64,000 nt of DNA from an uncultured Pelagibacteraceae bacterium (GCA_902610585.1 CACLWE010000004.1:1-64000), one strand, 5' to 3'. Positions 1 through 14,164 are shown, numbered from the stretch's first letter. Program-made: numbers and translations. The notes: generated by a model not told the origin, from the sequence alone.

Positions 1-665
1 TGCTCAACTGCCATTTCAACCATTTCAGATCGATATTTTTCAGCAGTCTCTTTTAATTCTTCTGGAATCTCTGTGTACTCATATTTAGCTCCAAGATCTT
101 CATTTGCCCAAACAATTGCTTTATTTTTTACAAGATCAATAACGCCCCTAAGATTAGACTCACTTCCATAGGGTATTTGTAAAACTAAAGCATTTGCTTG
201 AAGTCTGTCTTTAATCATATCAAGACATTTATAGAAATCAGCCCCAGTACGATCCATCTTGTTAACAAAACACATTCTTGGAACCTTGTATCTATTCGCT
301 TGTCTCCATACAGTTTCAGTCTGAGGTTCAACACCAGCAACACCATCAAATACTGCAACAGCACCGTCAAGAACTCTAAGTGATCTCTCAACTTCAATAG
401 TAAAGTCAACGTGGCCCGGAGTATCAATTATATTAATTCTATGATCATTCCAAAAACATGTAGTTGCTGCTGAAGTAATTGTGATTCCTCTTTCTTGCTC
501 TTGTTCCATCCAGTCCATAGTAGCTGCACCATCATGAACTTCTCCGATTTTGTGACTTTTACCGGTGTAATAAAGAATTCTTTCTGTTGTAGTGGTTTTC
601 CCTGCATCAATGTGAGCCATGATTCCTATGTTTCTATATTTCTGCAGTGCGTATTCTCTTGTCAT
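1..665 (-). CDS. fusA: Elongation factor G, N-terminal part (runs off the window edge)
   Basis: Minus-strand reading from ATG at 665 gives [63 protein letters not shown] (EF-G G1 and switch motifs). Not in the supplied ORF track because it is truncated. Sits downstream of rpsL-rpsG. Confidence 0.96.
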   Translation of the reverse strand, partial: MTREYALQKYRNIGIMAHIDAGKTTTTERILYYTGKSHKIGEVHDGAATMDWMEQEQERGITITSAATTCFWNDHRINIIDTPGHVDFTIEVERSLRVLDGAVAVFDGVAGVEPQTETVWRQANRYKVPRMCFVNKMDRTGADFYKCLDMIKDRLQANALVLQIPYGSESNLRGVIDLVKNKAIVWANEDLGAKYEYTEIPEELKETAEKYRSEMVEMAVE

Positions 666-666
666 A

Positions 667-1137
<471 letters not shown>

Positions 1138-1509
1138 TTATTTAGGTTTCTTCGTTCCATATAATGAACGACGTTGTTTTCTCTCACCAACACCTTGAGT
1201 ATCTAAAACTCCTCTTACAGTGTGATAACGAACTCCTGGCAAGTCTTTAACACGACCGCCTCGAATTAATATTACCGAGTGTTCTTGTAAATTATGACCC
1301 TCACCGCCAATATAACTTGTAACCTCAAATCCATTAGTAAGTCTAACTCTCGCAACTTTTCGCAATGCTGAGTTAGGTTTTTTAGGGGTAGTTGTATAAA
1401 CTCTAGTACATACTCCTCGTTTTTGAGGGTTTGCTTTTAATGCTGGAACCTTATTTCTTTTTTGAACTTTGGTTCTAGGTTTTCTAATCAGCTGACTTAT
1501 AGTCGGCAT
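1138..1509 (-). CDS. rpsL: 30S ribosomal protein S12
   Basis: [60 protein letters not shown]. Confidence 0.99.
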   Translation of the reverse strand: MPTISQLIRKPRTKVQKRNKVPALKANPQKRGVCTRVYTTTPKKPNSALRKVARVRLTNGFEVTSYIGGEGHNLQEHSVILIRGGRVKDLPGVRYHTVRGVLDTQGVGERKQRRSLYGTKKPK

Positions 1510-1648
1510 AAAGTATCTCCAGTCTTTACAACTTAAAGGTTATCTATTTTAAAATAATTAATAAAAAGTAGCGTTTAGATCTCTCTACCACCTACTATTT
1601 AAGAATGCCGAATAATACTTAATAGTTTATACAGGTCAACAAAATTTA

Positions 1649-4600
1649 TTAGGAATTCTCCTGAATTTCAGCTGATTCTTGCTCTTTCTTAGCTTGGATT
1701 GCCTCAATTTCAATTTTAGCCTCTTTATCTAGCATTTTTGCCTTATTTTCAATTTGGTTAAAGGTCCGTCCTGTTCCAGCTGGAATTAACCTCCCAACAA
1801 TCACATTCTCCTTAAGGCCCTCAAGCCGATCCATTTTTCCTTTTATTGAAGCGTCAGTAAGAATTCTTGTAGTTTCTTGGAAAGATGCAGCTGAAATGAA
1901 GGACCTTGTTTGAAGAGATGCTTTTGTAATACCTAACAATACAGGTTTAGCGATGGCAGGTTTCTTTCCTTCGCCCTCTAACTGTTCGTTTGTGGTTAAG
2001 AACTCAAATCTATCTATTTCTTCACCTTTAATAAATGAACTATCACCAATTTCAGTTATATGAACCTTCTGTAACATCTGCCTACATAAGACTTCAATAT
2101 GCTTATCGTTAATTAAAACGCCTTGCAATCTGTAAACCTCTTGTACTTCATTAATTAAGTAATCAGCTAGTGCTTCGATCCCTAAAATTTCTAATATATC
2201 GTGAGGATCTGGATTGCCATCAAGTAAGTAATCACCTTTTTCAATTGTTTCACCTTCTTGATATGCGATATGCTTTCCCTTCGGAATTAATACTTCAACA
2301 GGATCTCCTTGCTTTTCAGGCGTAATAATAACTTTTTGTTTTCCACGAATATCTTTTCCAAAAGAAATCATACCAGAAGTCTCAGCAATTATTGCGTGAT
2401 CTTTAGGTTTTCTTGCTTCAAATAATTCTGCTACTCTTGGCAGCCCTCCGGTAATATCTTTAGTTTTTGAAGCGGCCTTTGGAGTTCTTGCAAGAACATC
2501 TCCTGCGTGTACTTCAGATCCATCAGCTACTGAAAGAATTGAATCAGGTGGCAAGAAGTATCTAGCTTCGTTACCATTTGCAAGAAGAATAACCTCGCCT
2601 TTTTCATCTCTTAATGTTATTCTTGGTTTTAACTCGCTTCCTTTTGGATCTGATTTCCAGTCCTTAACTTTAGTATATGTTAATCCAGTTTTTTCTTCCG
2701 TTTCCTCAATCAGAGAAATTCCTTCTTCCATATCTACGTAATTAGCAGTTCCTGATTTTTCTGATATAACTGGATTTGTAAATGGATCCCATTCACAAAT
2801 TTTTGTTCCACTATTTACTTTAGAGTCCTCCTCCACTAATATTTTTGTACCGTAAGGAACTTTATAATTTGCAAGTTCTCTTCCGTTCTCATCTTGTATA
2901 GCTAATTGACAATTCCTACCCATAACAATCAAATCATTGTTGCTGTCTTCAACAGTATTTTTATTTAAAATTTTAAATATTCCATCAGTGTTAATCTCAA
3001 TAAATGATTGATCATTAATTTGAGCAGCGCCACCGATGTGGAACGTTCTCATGGTGAGTTGAGTACCAGGCTCACCTATTGATTGTGCAGCTATCATTCC
3101 AACAGCTTCACCCTCGTTAACGAGGAAGCCTCTTGCTAAATCGCGACCATAACACTTTACGCAAATGCCCCGTTTACTATCACATGTTAGTGGGGATCGA
3201 ATATAAAGACTTTGAATGCCTGCGGTTTCAATTTTTTCTGCAATAATCTCATCTACGTAATCATCTTTTTTTGCAATATTTTCGCCTGTAAGCGGATGGT
3301 TAACATCATTCTGAAGGAATCTTCCTAACACCCTGTCTGCTATTGAAATTATAACCTCTCCCCCTTCAACAACATCTGATATCCACACCCCATTATTCGT
3401 ACCACAATCATGTTCTGAGATAGTACAGTCCTGAGCAACATCACAAAGTCGTCTTGTTAAGTACCCAGAGTTTGCCGTTTTTAATGCGGTATCGGCAAGT
3501 CCTTTTCTCGCTCCATGTGTTGAATTAAAGTATTCTAATACGTTCAATCCCTCCTTAAAATTTGATATAATCGGTGTTTCAATTATATCGCCTGAAGGCT
3601 TAGCCATAAGTCCTCTCATACCTGACAATTGTTTCATTTGTGCTGCAGAACCACGAGCGCCAGAGTTTGCCATCATATAAATTGAATTAATTGGCATTTC
3701 TCTTTTGGTTTCATCATCAAATTTTTTTGAGGATATCTCATTCATCATTTCCTGAGCAACACGATCCGTGCACTTAGCCCATGCATCTATTACTTTGTTA
3801 TACTTCTCCCTATTAGTAATTAAGCCATCATTGTACTGCTTTTCGTATTTTTCAATTTGTCCTGCTGTTTCAGAAACAAGTTTCTCTTTAGTCTCTGGAA
3901 TTATCATGTCGTCTTTTCCAAAAGAAATACCTGCCTTGTATGCATAATGAAAACCCAAAGCCATTAGTTGATCAGCGAATATTACTGTATCTTTTTGTCC
4001 GCAATATCTGTAAACCGTATCAATAAGTCCTGATATTTCTTTTTTACCTAAAAGCCTATTAACTAGTTTAGGGTCAAGATCTTTATGTTGGGGAACTAGA
4101 TTCCATAGCAACATTCTTCCAGGAGTCGTCTCAATTCTTTTTTGTTTTTTGTTACCCTCCAAATCGATAAAGTCAATTCTTGCATGAACTTTTGCGTGGA
4201 CAGTCGTTGCATTATTTTCAAGAGCTTGCTGTACTTCGAAAATATCTTTGAATACAGTTCCTTGGCCAGGCTCATTTTCTTTTTCTTGCGAAAGATAATA
4301 AATACCTAAAACGATATCTTGACTTGGCACAATCACTGGTTTGCCATTTGCTGGATTAAGTATGTTATTAGTTGACATCATAAGCACTCTGGCCTCAAGC
4401 TGAGCTTCTAAACTTAATGGTACGTGCACCGCCATCTGATCACCATCGAAGTCTGCGTTGAATGCGGTACAAACTAGAGGATGAAGCTGTATCGCCTTGC
4501 CTTCAATTAGAATTGGCTCAAAAGCCTGAACACCAAGCCTGTGTAGTGTTGGTGCTCTATTCAATATTACCGGATGCTCCCTGATTACACGGTCTAATAC

Positions 4601-5836
4601 ATCCCATACCTCTGGGCGCTCTTTTTCAACCATTTTCTTTGCTTGTTTAAGAGTAGTTGCTAAACCTAAAGACTCTAACCTTGCATATATGAATGGTTTG
4701 AACAACTCAATGGCCATTTTTTTTGGCAAGCCGCACTGATGTAGTTTTAATTCAGGACCCACAACAATTACTGATCTTCCAGAGTAATCAACTCTTTTTC
4801 CAAGTAAATTTTGTCTAAATCGACCCTGCTTACCTTTGAGCATTTCTGCTAATGATTTTAGAGGTCTTTTATTCGTTCCAGTAATTACTCTTCCTCTTCT
4901 TCCATTGTCAAAAAGTGCATCAACAGACTCTTGAAGCATTCTTTTTTCATTTCTTATGATTATATCGGGTGCTCTTAATTCAATTAATCTCGATAATCGG
5001 TTATTCCTATTGATGACTCTTCTATATAAATCATTTAGATCACTTGATGCAAATCTTCCTCCGTCAAGTGGAACAAGTGGCCTTAATTCTGGCGGGATAA
5101 CAGGCACGGAAGTTAATATCATCCACTCAGGCCTGTTGCCAGAGGATATAAATGCCTCAAAAATTTTAATTCTTTTTACTAACTTTTCTGATAACGCAAC
5201 AGCTTTTGTTTCAGAAAGTTTTTTGCGTAAACCTTCAAGTTCTGATTCAAGCTCAACTCTTTCAAGAACTTTTCTAACAGCTTCCGCACCAATACCAGCC
5301 GAGAAGGAATCTTCTCCGTACTCTTCTTTAGCATTTTCTAATTCATCTTCATCAAGTAGCTGATTTTGAATTAAAGGTGTTAAACCAGGTTCAGTGACCA
5401 TGAATTTTTCAAAATAGAGAACCTTTTCAAGATCTTTAAGCTTCATATCCATCATAAGAGCTATTCGGCTCGGTAGTGATTTTAAGAACCATATATGAGC
5501 AACAGGAGCTGCTAGTTGAATATGCCCCATTCTCTCTCTTCTTACATCTTTCTTTGTTACTTCAACACCACATTTCTCGCAAATGATACCCTTGAATTTC
5601 ATTCTCTTATATTTACCGCAAAGACATTCATAATCTTTGATTGGCCCAAAAATTCTTGCACAAAAAAGGCCATCCCTTTCAGGTTTAAAAGTTCTGTAAT
5701 TTATTGTTTCAGGTTTTTTTATTTCACCATATGACCATGATAATATTCTCTCCGGGCTTGCAATTGAAATTTTAACCTGATTGAAATCATCCCTTGATGC
5801 GGCAGGATTAAATATATTCATTAATGATTGACTCAT
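1649..5836 (-). CDS. rpoC: DNA-directed RNA polymerase subunit beta'
   Basis: 1395 aa; [16 protein letters not shown] catalytic motif, zinc-binding [23 protein letters not shown]. Confidence 0.99.
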   Translation of the reverse strand: MSQSLMNIFNPAASRDDFNQVKISIASPERILSWSYGEIKKPETINYRTFKPERDGLFCARIFGPIKDYECLCGKYKRMKFKGIICEKCGVEVTKKDVRRERMGHIQLAAPVAHIWFLKSLPSRIALMMDMKLKDLEKVLYFEKFMVTEPGLTPLIQNQLLDEDELENAKEEYGEDSFSAGIGAEAVRKVLERVELESELEGLRKKLSETKAVALSEKLVKRIKIFEAFISSGNRPEWMILTSVPVIPPELRPLVPLDGGRFASSDLNDLYRRVINRNNRLSRLIELRAPDIIIRNEKRMLQESVDALFDNGRRGRVITGTNKRPLKSLAEMLKGKQGRFRQNLLGKRVDYSGRSVIVVGPELKLHQCGLPKKMAIELFKPFIYARLESLGLATTLKQAKKMVEKERPEVWDVLDRVIREHPVILNRAPTLHRLGVQAFEPILIEGKAIQLHPLVCTAFNADFDGDQMAVHVPLSLEAQLEARVLMMSTNNILNPANGKPVIVPSQDIVLGIYYLSQEKENEPGQGTVFKDIFEVQQALENNATTVHAKVHARIDFIDLEGNKKQKRIETTPGRMLLWNLVPQHKDLDPKLVNRLLGKKEISGLIDTVYRYCGQKDTVIFADQLMALGFHYAYKAGISFGKDDMIIPETKEKLVSETAGQIEKYEKQYNDGLITNREKYNKVIDAWAKCTDRVAQEMMNEISSKKFDDETKREMPINSIYMMANSGARGSAAQMKQLSGMRGLMAKPSGDIIETPIISNFKEGLNVLEYFNSTHGARKGLADTALKTANSGYLTRRLCDVAQDCTISEHDCGTNNGVWISDVVEGGEVIISIADRVLGRFLQNDVNHPLTGENIAKKDDYVDEIIAEKIETAGIQSLYIRSPLTCDSKRGICVKCYGRDLARGFLVNEGEAVGMIAAQSIGEPGTQLTMRTFHIGGAAQINDQSFIEINTDGIFKILNKNTVEDSNNDLIVMGRNCQLAIQDENGRELANYKVPYGTKILVEEDSKVNSGTKICEWDPFTNPVISEKSGTANYVDMEEGISLIEETEEKTGLTYTKVKDWKSDPKGSELKPRITLRDEKGEVILLANGNEARYFLPPDSILSVADGSEVHAGDVLARTPKAASKTKDITGGLPRVAELFEARKPKDHAIIAETSGMISFGKDIRGKQKVIITPEKQGDPVEVLIPKGKHIAYQEGETIEKGDYLLDGNPDPHDILEILGIEALADYLINEVQEVYRLQGVLINDKHIEVLCRQMLQKVHITEIGDSSFIKGEEIDRFEFLTTNEQLEGEGKKPAIAKPVLLGITKASLQTRSFISAASFQETTRILTDASIKGKMDRLEGLKENVIVGRLIPAGTGRTFNQIENKAKMLDKEAKIEIEAIQAKKEQESAEIQENS

Positions 5837-5845
5837 AGTTTTTCC

Positions 5846-8800
5846 CTAATTCAAATTCGAAAGTTCAATATTAAGACCTAATGACCTGATTTCTTTAATC
5901 AAAACATTAAATGACTCGGGTGTTCCAGATTGAAATACATCTTCACCTCTTATAATAGTTTCATAAACTTTAGTTCTGCCGGCCACATCGTCAGATTTTA
6001 CAGTTAAAATCTCTTGCAGAGTGTAAGCTGCTCCATAAGCCTCAAGCGCCCAAACTTCCATTTCTCCAAATCTCTGTCCCCCGAATTGAGCTTTACCACC
6101 TAGTGGCTGTTGTGTTACGAGACTGTAAGGCCCGATAGATCTTGCATGAATCTTATCATCAACTAAATGATGAAGTTTAAGCATGTAAATATATCCAACA
6201 GTTACTTTTCTCTCAAATTTTTCACCGGTCAACCCATCCCATAGCTGTGTTTGACCACTTTTATCAAAACCAGCTTCACCCAACATTTCTGATATTTCTG
6301 CTTCGGATGCACCATCAAAAACTGGTGTTTTGATTGGAACACCATTAGCAATATTTATTGCAAGTTCTTTTTTCTCATCATTACTCAATGATGAAATTTC
6401 ATTTTTATATTGATCCTTACCATAAACTTTTTCGAGAGATTTCCCGATTACCGAGTAATCATTTGATAATTTATATTGTGCAAGAGATTTATTGATTATT
6501 TCGCCTATTCCAGCGCATGCCCAACCTAAATGCGTTTCTAGTATTTGACCTACATTCATTCTACTTGGAACTCCCAGAGGATTTAGCACAATATCAACCG
6601 TTCTACCATCTTCAAGGTAAGGCATATCCTCAACTGGAGCAATTTTGCTTATTACTCCCTTATTGCCGTGCCTACCAGCCATTTTATCACCTGGCTGTAA
6701 CTTTCTTTTAACAGCTACAAATACTTTAACCATTTTCATCACACCAGGTAAGAGTTCATCTCCTCTTTGAACTTTATCTACTTTATTATCGAAGCGTACT
6801 TGAATTGCAGATCTGGCAATGTCGTATTGTTTTTTTAAATTATCAATTTCATTTTGATCATTTGAATTTTCAAGTTTCATTTTCCAAAGAGAGTCTAACT
6901 TAATGTTTGACAAAGCCACCTTATCGTATTTATTCTGACCAGTAACATCACCAGGTGACTCATTTACATTTTTGTCGTTAATTAGTAAAATAAGTCTCTC
7001 CTTGATGTTTCTATTTAAAATACCTAATTCAGCTTCTCTGTCATTTGCTAGTTTTTCAATTTCATCTCTCTCAATTGACAAAGCTCGATCATCTTTTTCT
7101 ATTCCATATCTGTTAAATACTTTTACATCCACAACAATACCACTTGAACCAGGCGGAAGTCTCAAGGATGTATCTTTGACATCAGTTGCTTTTTCTCCAA
7201 ATATCGCTCTTAACAATTTCTCTTCTGGAGTTACAGGGCTTTCACCTTTAGGTGTAACTTTTCCAACAAGAATATCCCCAGGACTGACATCAGCTCCAAC
7301 ATACACAATGCCTGCTTCATCAAGATTACGCAACATTTCATCACCAGCATTTGGTATATCTCTTGTTATTTCCTCTGATCCTAATTTAGTGTCTCTTGAC
7401 ATAACCTCAAATTCTTCAATATGAATAGAAGTAAACTTGTCTTCTTGAACAATTTTTTCTGAGATTAAAATAGAGTCTTCAAAGTTATACCCTCTCCATG
7501 GCATAAATGCCACAACCACATTTCTACCTAAGCCAAGCTCTCCAAAGTGTGTCGATGGTCCATCAGCTATTATATCACCCCTCGACACCTTATCTCCAAC
7601 TTTTACAAGAGGCCTTTGGTTAATGCATGTACTTTGATTTGACCTTTGAAATTTTTGAAGAGTGTAGATGTCAACACCGGATTCGGTTGTTTTAATCTTT
7701 TCTGTTACTCTAACAACTATTCTTTTTCCATCAATCTTATCAACAATACCGTCTCTATTCGCTACGATAGTAACCCCGGAGTCTACTGCTACGACCTTTT
7801 CCACGCCTGTTCCTACTAATGGGGACTCAGCTTGTATTAGTGGCACAGCCTGTCTCATCATATTTGATCCCATAAGAGCCCTATTTGCGTCATCGTTTTC
7901 AAGGAATGGTATCAGAGATGCTGCGCAAGAAACTACTTGCTTAGGTGAAACATCCATATAATCAATTTCATTGGGGACAGTCATAACAAAGTCACCGTTT
8001 CTTCGGCAAGAGACTAATTTGGTAATAAAGGTTCCCTTATCATCTAGTTCACTGTTGGCTTGAGCAATAGTATAATCTGCTTCCTCCATAGCTGGGAGAT
8101 ATTCAACTTCATTACTTACCTTACCTTTAATTACCTTTCTATAAGGGCTTTCAATGAAACCATATTGATTCACACGTGCATGAGAAGCTAAGCTATTTAT
8201 CAAACCAATATTAGGACCTTCGGGTGTTTCAATTGGACAAATCCTTCCATAATGAGTTGGATGAACATCTCTAACTTCAAAACCTGCTCTCTCCCTACTA
8301 AGTCCGCCCGGTCCTAATGCTGATAATCTTCTTTTATGTGTGATTTCAGCTAGAGGGTTAGTTTGATCCATGAATTGCGATAATTGGGATGTTCCAAAAA
8401 ATTCCTTAAGAGATGCAACCAATGGTTTTGCATTAATAATATCTTGAGGAGTAGCAGCATCAACCTCAAGAGAATTCATTCTTTCTTTAATTGATCTTTC
8501 CATTCGGATAAGCCCCATTCTGAATTGGTTTTCGACTAATTCACCAACTGACCTAACTCTTCTATTGCCCAAATGATCAATATCATCTACTTCACCTTTT
8601 CCTGTTCTTAAATCCATTACAGTTTTTATAACTTCAATAACATCCTCGCTTCGAAGCACCGTAATTGTATCAGAGCACTTTATATTGAGCCTATAATTCA
8701 TTTTAACCCTACCAACATCGGAGAGATCATATTTTTCTGATTTAAAAAACAATGAATTAAATACCTCAAATGCTGTCTCAAGATTTGGTGGCTCGCCTGG

Positions 8801-9949
8801 TCTTAGTACTTTGTAAATTTCAACTACCGCTTCCTCAGGACTTAAATTTTTATCAACTCTTAACGTATCGCGTATAAACGAGCCTACATTGATACCATCA
8901 ATTTCTAAAATAGGAATCTTTGATATCTTAAGCTCTTTCAATTTTTCAATTGTTTCAAACGTAATCTCATCAGAAGACTCAAAATAAATTTCTCCTGTTT
9001 TTTCATTAATAATGTCATCAGCAATAAACTTACCAATAAGCTCATCATCATCTAACAATAAGTTTTTAAGACCCTCATTAAAGAGCTTTTTTGCTATAGC
9101 AGGGTTTATTTTTGTTCCTAGTTTAACAGCTACTTTTCCATCGGCGGCATTGACTAGACTTTTTTGCAACTTTCCTGTCTTAATATTTTTAGGGTTGAAA
9201 CTCACTTTCCATTTACCATCCTTAGTATTAAATGAGTAAGTTTCAGTGTTATAGAAAAGAGATAGTACCTCATCACGTTTGATGCCCATCGCCATTAAAA
9301 ATGTCGTGATTGGAATTTTCTTTTTTCTATCTATTCTACAGTGAATAATATCTTTGTGGTCAAACTCTATATCTAACCACGAACCCCTATAGGGGATTAC
9401 TCGTGCTCCGAATAAAAGTTTACCACTTGAGTGTGTTTTCCCATTATCATGATCAAAAAAAACTCCTGGACTTCTATGCATCTGACTAACAACCACTCTC
9501 TCTGTTCCATTAGTAATAAATGTTCCTTTTTGAGTCATTAAAGGTAAATCACATAAATAAATCTCTTGTTCCTTAATATCTTTTACAGTTCTAGATTCTG
9601 TTTCTTCATCTATATCAAAAACAATAAGTCTTAATTTTACATTTAATGGAGTAGCATAGGTCTTATCTCTTTGACGACATTCATCGACATCAAATTTAGG
9701 AGGTTGAAAATTATATTCAATGTATTCAATTCTCGCTGATCCGGAAAAATCTTCTAGAGGAAATACACTTTTAAAAACTCTCTGAAGACCCTTATCTGGT
9801 CTCTCAGAGGGATTTGCATGTTCGAGTAAAAAATCTTCATAAGATTTTTTCTGTATTTCGATAAGGTTAGGGAATTTTGAAACTTCTTTTAACTTGCCAA
9901 AGTTTTTACGAACTCTTTTTCGTTCTGTAAATGATAATGTATTAACCAT
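5846..9949 (-). CDS. rpoB: DNA-directed RNA polymerase subunit beta
   Basis: 1367 aa; [68 protein letters not shown]. Confidence 0.99.
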   Translation of the reverse strand: MVNTLSFTERKRVRKNFGKLKEVSKFPNLIEIQKKSYEDFLLEHANPSERPDKGLQRVFKSVFPLEDFSGSARIEYIEYNFQPPKFDVDECRQRDKTYATPLNVKLRLIVFDIDEETESRTVKDIKEQEIYLCDLPLMTQKGTFITNGTERVVVSQMHRSPGVFFDHDNGKTHSSGKLLFGARVIPYRGSWLDIEFDHKDIIHCRIDRKKKIPITTFLMAMGIKRDEVLSLFYNTETYSFNTKDGKWKVSFNPKNIKTGKLQKSLVNAADGKVAVKLGTKINPAIAKKLFNEGLKNLLLDDDELIGKFIADDIINEKTGEIYFESSDEITFETIEKLKELKISKIPILEIDGINVGSFIRDTLRVDKNLSPEEAVVEIYKVLRPGEPPNLETAFEVFNSLFFKSEKYDLSDVGRVKMNYRLNIKCSDTITVLRSEDVIEVIKTVMDLRTGKGEVDDIDHLGNRRVRSVGELVENQFRMGLIRMERSIKERMNSLEVDAATPQDIINAKPLVASLKEFFGTSQLSQFMDQTNPLAEITHKRRLSALGPGGLSRERAGFEVRDVHPTHYGRICPIETPEGPNIGLINSLASHARVNQYGFIESPYRKVIKGKVSNEVEYLPAMEEADYTIAQANSELDDKGTFITKLVSCRRNGDFVMTVPNEIDYMDVSPKQVVSCAASLIPFLENDDANRALMGSNMMRQAVPLIQAESPLVGTGVEKVVAVDSGVTIVANRDGIVDKIDGKRIVVRVTEKIKTTESGVDIYTLQKFQRSNQSTCINQRPLVKVGDKVSRGDIIADGPSTHFGELGLGRNVVVAFMPWRGYNFEDSILISEKIVQEDKFTSIHIEEFEVMSRDTKLGSEEITRDIPNAGDEMLRNLDEAGIVYVGADVSPGDILVGKVTPKGESPVTPEEKLLRAIFGEKATDVKDTSLRLPPGSSGIVVDVKVFNRYGIEKDDRALSIERDEIEKLANDREAELGILNRNIKERLILLINDKNVNESPGDVTGQNKYDKVALSNIKLDSLWKMKLENSNDQNEIDNLKKQYDIARSAIQVRFDNKVDKVQRGDELLPGVMKMVKVFVAVKRKLQPGDKMAGRHGNKGVISKIAPVEDMPYLEDGRTVDIVLNPLGVPSRMNVGQILETHLGWACAGIGEIINKSLAQYKLSNDYSVIGKSLEKVYGKDQYKNEISSLSNDEKKELAINIANGVPIKTPVFDGASEAEISEMLGEAGFDKSGQTQLWDGLTGEKFERKVTVGYIYMLKLHHLVDDKIHARSIGPYSLVTQQPLGGKAQFGGQRFGEMEVWALEAYGAAYTLQEILTVKSDDVAGRTKVYETIIRGEDVFQSGTPESFNVLIKEIRSLGLNIELSNLN

Positions 9950-9971
9950 TAATGTATGTTCGCCCTATAAA

Positions 9972-9997
9972 CAATAGTAATGCGTCGAAAACTATTG
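9972..9997 (-). other. Predicted RNA hairpin in the rplL-rpoB intergenic region
   Basis: Inverted repeat caatagt (9972-9978) / actattg (9991-9997), 12-nt loop, inside the short rplL-rpoB gap. Confidence 0.4.
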
Positions 9998-10018
9998 AGT
10001 AAATAATATTTAAAAAAA

Positions 10019-10399
10019 TTACTTAAGTTCTACAGTTGCACCAGCAGCTTCTAGCTTTTCTTTAAAGCCATTAGCTTCATCTTTTGATACGCCAGTTTTC
10101 AATTCCTTAGGCGCACCCTCGACAAGATCTTTTGCTTCCTTTAAACCTAATCCAGTGATTGTTCTTACTTCTTTAATAACGTTAATTTTTTTGTCGCCTG
10201 CTGCAGCTAATACAATTGTGAATTCATCTTTTTCTTCTGCAGCGGCTGCGTCACCTGAGGGTGCAGCTCCTGCAGCGGCCACGGCTACGGGTGCAGCAGC
10301 AGATACGCCCCATTTCTCTTCTAGCATTTTTGATAACTCAGCAGCTTCAATTACTGTTAAGTCGGATAGTTGATCAACTATTTGTTGGAGGTCAGCCAT
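10019..10399 (-). CDS. rplL: 50S ribosomal protein L7/L12
   Basis: [36 protein letters not shown]...[16 protein letters not shown]. Confidence 0.98.
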   Translation of the reverse strand: MADLQQIVDQLSDLTVIEAAELSKMLEEKWGVSAAAPVAVAAAGAAPSGDAAAAEEKDEFTIVLAAAGDKKINVIKEVRTITGLGLKEAKDLVEGAPKELKTGVSKDEANGFKEKLEAAGATVELK

Positions 10400-10422
10400 G
10401 TTTATTCCCTTTCTTAATTAAA

Positions 10423-10929
10423 TTACTTCAAACTATATGCGTTAAATACTCTTGCTAAATCACCTGTTGGAGCAGTTAAAACTGAAGCAATTTTCTGCGC
10501 AGGTGTACTTATCAAACCTATTAATTGTGCCCTTATTTCCTCGAGAGATGGCAATTTAGATAAAATTTCAATTTTTTCAATAGTTAAAATTTCATTGTCC
10601 ATTATGCCGCCAAGAATAACTAAATTACTGTTATTTTTAGCGAAATTTGTCAAAAGCTTAGTCAATTGCACAGGATCATTTGAGTAGGCTATTGCAGTGG
10701 GCCCATCAAAAAGGTCTGATAGCTCAGATTTATCCGTACCCTCAAGGGCCAATTTTGTTAACCTATTTTTAGTAACTTTTATATTACAACCTGAATTGAA
10801 AGACTGCACTCTTAAATCAGTCATATCAGTCATGGACATTCCTCTATAATGAAAGACTAGTACCAAACTATTTTCACTCAAAATAGTTTTCAAATTCTTA
10901 ATAAATATTTCTTTTTGTTCTCTTTTCAT
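10423..10929 (-). CDS. rplJ: 50S ribosomal protein L10
   Basis: 168 aa, L10 features (VFHYRGMSMTDMTDLR, KVTKNRL, GPTAIAYSNDP); between rplA and rplL. Confidence 0.97.
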   Translation of the reverse strand: MKREQKEIFIKNLKTILSENSLVLVFHYRGMSMTDMTDLRVQSFNSGCNIKVTKNRLTKLALEGTDKSELSDLFDGPTAIAYSNDPVQLTKLLTNFAKNNSNLVILGGIMDNEILTIEKIEILSKLPSLEEIRAQLIGLISTPAQKIASVLTAPTGDLARVFNAYSLK

Positions 10930-10931
10930 AT

Positions 10932-11615
10932 TTACGCTCCAAAAGAATCTAGATTGACATTAATGCCTGGTCCCATAGAAGGACTTATTGAAACTTTTTT
11001 TACAAAATCCCCCTTAATACCTGAAGGCCTTTCTTTTGAAATGGTCTCATAGAAAAATTTTATATTTTTTATTACATCATTCTTTTCAAAATCAGATTTT
11101 GCAATTCCCGCCTGGACTAATGTGTCACTATTTTTAAATTCTAGTTCACCTGCTTTAGCGTCCTTAACTGCTTGTTTTAAATCATTTGTTACACTTCCTA
11201 ACTTTGGATTAGGCATGAGGTTACGAGGTCCGAGAACTTTTCCTAATTTACCAACTTTAGACATCATGTCAGGAGTTGAAATACATCTATCAAAATCAAC
11301 AAATCCATTTTCTACCTTTTCAACAAGTTCATCTGATCCTACAATATCAGCACCAGCATCTTTAGCTTCTTGTTGTTTATCATCTGATGCAAACACACAG
11401 ACCTTAACATTTTTTCCAAGACTTTTTGGAAGCTTAATCTTGCCTCTAACGTTTTGCTCGCCATTTTTTGGATCAATATTTAAATTCATACAAATATCAA
11501 TAGTTTCATTAAACTTAGTTGTTGCTGTTTTAATTGCCATTTCTACTGCCTCTTCAAGAGAGTAACTTTTTGAAAAATCATTTTCATTTATAATTTTTTT
11601 TAATCTTTTACCCAT
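10932..11615 (-). CDS. rplA: 50S ribosomal protein L1
   Basis: GKRLKKI..., MSKVGKLGKVLGPRNLMPNPKLGSVT. Confidence 0.98.
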   Translation of the reverse strand: MGKRLKKIINENDFSKSYSLEEAVEMAIKTATTKFNETIDICMNLNIDPKNGEQNVRGKIKLPKSLGKNVKVCVFASDDKQQEAKDAGADIVGSDELVEKVENGFVDFDRCISTPDMMSKVGKLGKVLGPRNLMPNPKLGSVTNDLKQAVKDAKAGELEFKNSDTLVQAGIAKSDFEKNDVIKNIKFFYETISKERPSGIKGDFVKKVSISPSMGPGINVNLDSFGA

Positions 11616-12043
11616 TATCCTGTTATCTCTATCCCCATAGACTTTGCAGATCCAACAATTATTTTAACGCCTTGTTCTACAGTATTAGCATTCAAGTCTT
11701 TTAATTTCTTCTCAGCTATTTCTTCACATTGCTTTATGGAAATAGTATTAATAATATCTCTTCCAGGTTCTTTAGATCCTTTTTTTATTTTTAAAGCCTC
11801 TTTAATAAAGAAAGACGCAGGTGGGAGTTTTATATCCATTGTAAAACTCTTGTCAGTAAAGTATGTAACTACAACAGGCAGCATAACACCTGGTTGTTCA
11901 TTTTTACTTTTATCATTAAACATTTTACAAAAGTCCATAATGTTAATACCTCTTTGTCCAAGAGCAGGTCCAACCGGTGGGGATGGATTTGCCTGTCCCG
12001 CAGGTACTTGTAATTTTAATGTTCCTTCAATTTCTTTTGCCAT
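11615..12043 (-). CDS. rplK: 50S ribosomal protein L11
   Basis: [35 protein letters not shown]. Confidence 0.98.
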   Translation of the reverse strand: MAKEIEGTLKLQVPAGQANPSPPVGPALGQRGINIMDFCKMFNDKSKNEQPGVMLPVVVTYFTDKSFTMDIKLPPASFFIKEALKIKKGSKEPGRDIINTISIKQCEEIAEKKLKDLNANTVEQGVKIIVGSAKSMGIEITG

Positions 12044-12576
12044 TATGCCTTCTCTACTTGTGTATACTCCAATTCAACGGGTGTTGACCTACCAAATATC
12101 GATACAGATACTTTCACTCTCGCCCTTTCTTCATCTATCTCTTCTATTAAGCCATTGAAAGAAGCGAATGGTCCATCGCTTACTCTTACCTGCTCTCCAA
12201 CTTCAAATGTAATAGATGGTTTAGGACTAGTTACACCTTCTTCAATATCTTGTAAAATCTTATTTATCTCGCTTTCAGGGACTGCCGATGGTTTTCCTTG
12301 CGTGTGACCAAGAAAGCCGCTTACTTTTGGCAAAGACTTTACCATGTGATAAGTTGCGTCAGTCATCTCCATTTTAGTCAGCACATAACCTGGAAAAAAT
12401 TTTCGCTCAGCATTTCTCTTTTTTCCCTTTTTTACCTCAACAACTTCTTCAGTTGGAACAATGATTTCACTGAATGCAGATTCAATATTTTTTGTTTTTG
12501 CTTTTTCTAAAATTGCTGCCGCAACTTTTTTCTCAAAACCAGAATACGCATGCACTATGTACCATTTATGTGACAT
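12043..12576 (-). CDS. nusG: Transcription termination/antitermination protein NusG
   Basis: [18 protein letters not shown]..., [34 protein letters not shown]. Confidence 0.98.
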   Translation of the reverse strand: MSHKWYIVHAYSGFEKKVAAAILEKAKTKNIESAFSEIIVPTEEVVEVKKGKKRNAERKFFPGYVLTKMEMTDATYHMVKSLPKVSGFLGHTQGKPSAVPESEINKILQDIEEGVTSPKPSITFEVGEQVRVSDGPFASFNGLIEEIDEERARVKVSVSIFGRSTPVELEYTQVEKA

Positions 12577-12578
12577 TT

Positions 12579-12767
12579 TTAAACAGCAACTCCAATAAGT
12601 TTATCTAATCCAAAACTAAATATCTGATCGATTATCAGAAAAAAAACTGCTGCAAAGGCAGTAATCAGCACTACCATTACAGAGCCAGTTAATGTTTCTC
12701 TAGAAGTTGGCCATGTAACTTTACTTCCTTCTCTTCTTACTTCTTGAATAAATTTAAATGGTTTCAT
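12579..12767 (-). CDS. secE: Preprotein translocase subunit SecE
   Basis: MKPFKFIQEVRREGSKVTWPTSRETLTGSVMVVLITAFAAVFFLIIDQIFSFGLDKLIG. The ORF-track start at 12812 lies inside the tRNA-Trp gene, so the ATG at 12767 is preferred. Confidence 0.95.
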   Translation of the reverse strand: MKPFKFIQEVRREGSKVTWPTSRETLTGSVMVVLITAFAAVFFLIIDQIFSFGLDKLIGVAV

Positions 12768-12782
12768 AAAGTTTACCTTAAG

Positions 12783-12858
12783 TGGCAGGAGCGAAGGGAC
12801 TCGAACCCCCAACCCCCGGTTTTGGAGACCGGTGCTCTACCAGTTGAGCTACACTCCT
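12783..12858 (-). tRNA. tRNA-Trp (CCA)
   Basis: Minus strand: aggagtgtagctcaactggtagagcaccggtctccaaaaccgggggttgggggttcgagtcccttcgctcctgcca; anticodon CCA, encoded 3' CCA. Confidence 0.97.
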
Positions 12859-12862
12859 CCAG

Positions 12863-14053
12863 TTATGAGATAATCTCAGTTACAACACCTGATCCAACAG
12901 TACGTCCACCTTCTCGTATTGCAAAACGTACGCCTTTATCCATGGCAATTGGAGCTATTAGCTCAATCTCCATTGCAATGTTGTCACCGGGCATAACCAT
13001 CTCGGTTCCATCAGGAAGCTTACAAACACCTGTAACATCAGTAGTTCTAAAATAAAACTGAGGACGATAATTTGTAAAGAAAGGGGTGTGTCTGCCACCC
13101 TCTTCTTTTTTCAGCACATAAGCTTCACATTTAAATTTAGTATGCGGCGTGATAGATCCAACGTGTGCCAGAACTTGGCCTCTTTCAACTTGGTCTCTCT
13201 CAATGCCTCTTAAAAGTGCACCTATATTGTCACCAGCTTCACCTGTATCTAGGAGTTTTCGGAACATCTCAACTCCAGTACAAGTTGTTTTTTGAGTTTC
13301 TTTAATCCCAACTATTTCAAGCTCTTCACCTACTTTAACGATACCACTTTCAACTCTTCCAGTACAAACAGTACCACGTCCAGAGATTGAAAATACATCC
13401 TCAATTGGCATAAGGAATGGCTTATCCTTATCACGCTCAGGTTGAGGAATGTGATCGTCTACAGCTTTCATGAGTTCCACGATTGAATTCTTTCCAATTT
13501 CATCATCTCTACTTTCTACCGCTGCCAAAGCTGAACCTTTAACTATTGGAGTAGTATCACCTGGAAATTCATATTCATTTAGAATATCTCTGATCTCAAC
13601 TTCAACAAGCTCTAATAATTCTGCATCATCAACTTGATCAACTTTATTTAAGTAAACTACTATTGCAGGAACTCCAACTTGACGAGCAAGAAGTATATGC
13701 TCTCTAGTTTGTGGCATTGGTCCATCTGCAGCGTTCACAACTAAAATTGCTCCATCCATTTGCGCAGCACCTGTAATCATATTTTTTACGTAGTCAGCGT
13801 GTCCTGGACAGTCAACGTGCGCATAGTGTCTTGCATCAGTTGTGTATTCAACGTGAGCCGTTGAAATCGTAATTCCACGTTCTTTTTCTTCAGGAGCCTT
13901 ATCAATTGCATCATATGCAGTAAATTCTGCTCCACCTGATTCTGATAATACTTTTGTTATTGCCGCGGTCAAAGTTGTTTTACCGTGATCCACGTGACCG
14001 ATAGTTCCAACGTTACAGTGTGGTTTACTTCGATCGAATTTTTCTTTAGCCAT
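12863..14053 (-). CDS. tuf: Elongation factor Tu
   Basis: [33 protein letters not shown]... Confidence 0.99.
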   Translation of the reverse strand: MAKEKFDRSKPHCNVGTIGHVDHGKTTLTAAITKVLSESGGAEFTAYDAIDKAPEEKERGITISTAHVEYTTDARHYAHVDCPGHADYVKNMITGAAQMDGAILVVNAADGPMPQTREHILLARQVGVPAIVVYLNKVDQVDDAELLELVEVEIRDILNEYEFPGDTTPIVKGSALAAVESRDDEIGKNSIVELMKAVDDHIPQPERDKDKPFLMPIEDVFSISGRGTVCTGRVESGIVKVGEELEIVGIKETQKTTCTGVEMFRKLLDTGEAGDNIGALLRGIERDQVERGQVLAHVGSITPHTKFKCEAYVLKKEEGGRHTPFFTNYRPQFYFRTTDVTGVCKLPDGTEMVMPGDNIAMEIELIAPIAMDKGVRFAIREGGRTVGSGVVTEIIS

Positions 14054-14090
14054 TTTTTTGTTCCTCTCAATTTTTAGTCTTCGTTGTTTT

Positions 14091-14164
14091 TGGAGCGGGT
14101 GAAGGGAATCGAACCCTCGTAATCAGCTTGGAAGGCTGGAGCTTTACCACTAAGCTACACCCGC
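14091..14164 (-). tRNA. tRNA-Gly (UCC)
   Basis: Minus strand: gcgggtgtagcttagtggtaaagctccagccttccaagctgattacgagggttcgattcccttcacccgctcca; anticodon TCC. Confidence 0.97.

Noticed and set aside
215-610. ORFs at 215-427, 428-610 and 198-383
   Set aside because: Out-of-frame readings of the truncated fusA gene; the true frame is open from 665 to the window edge.
4956-9239. Several antisense ORFs over rpoC and rpoB (e.g. 4956-5363, 6972-7424, 7668-7961)
   Set aside because: Shadow frames of highly conserved genes with Ser/Leu-rich composition; no independent coding evidence.
10155-10458. Alanine/glutamine-rich antisense ORFs over rplL
   Set aside because: Mirror of the Ala-rich hinge in L7/L12; no evidence for coding.
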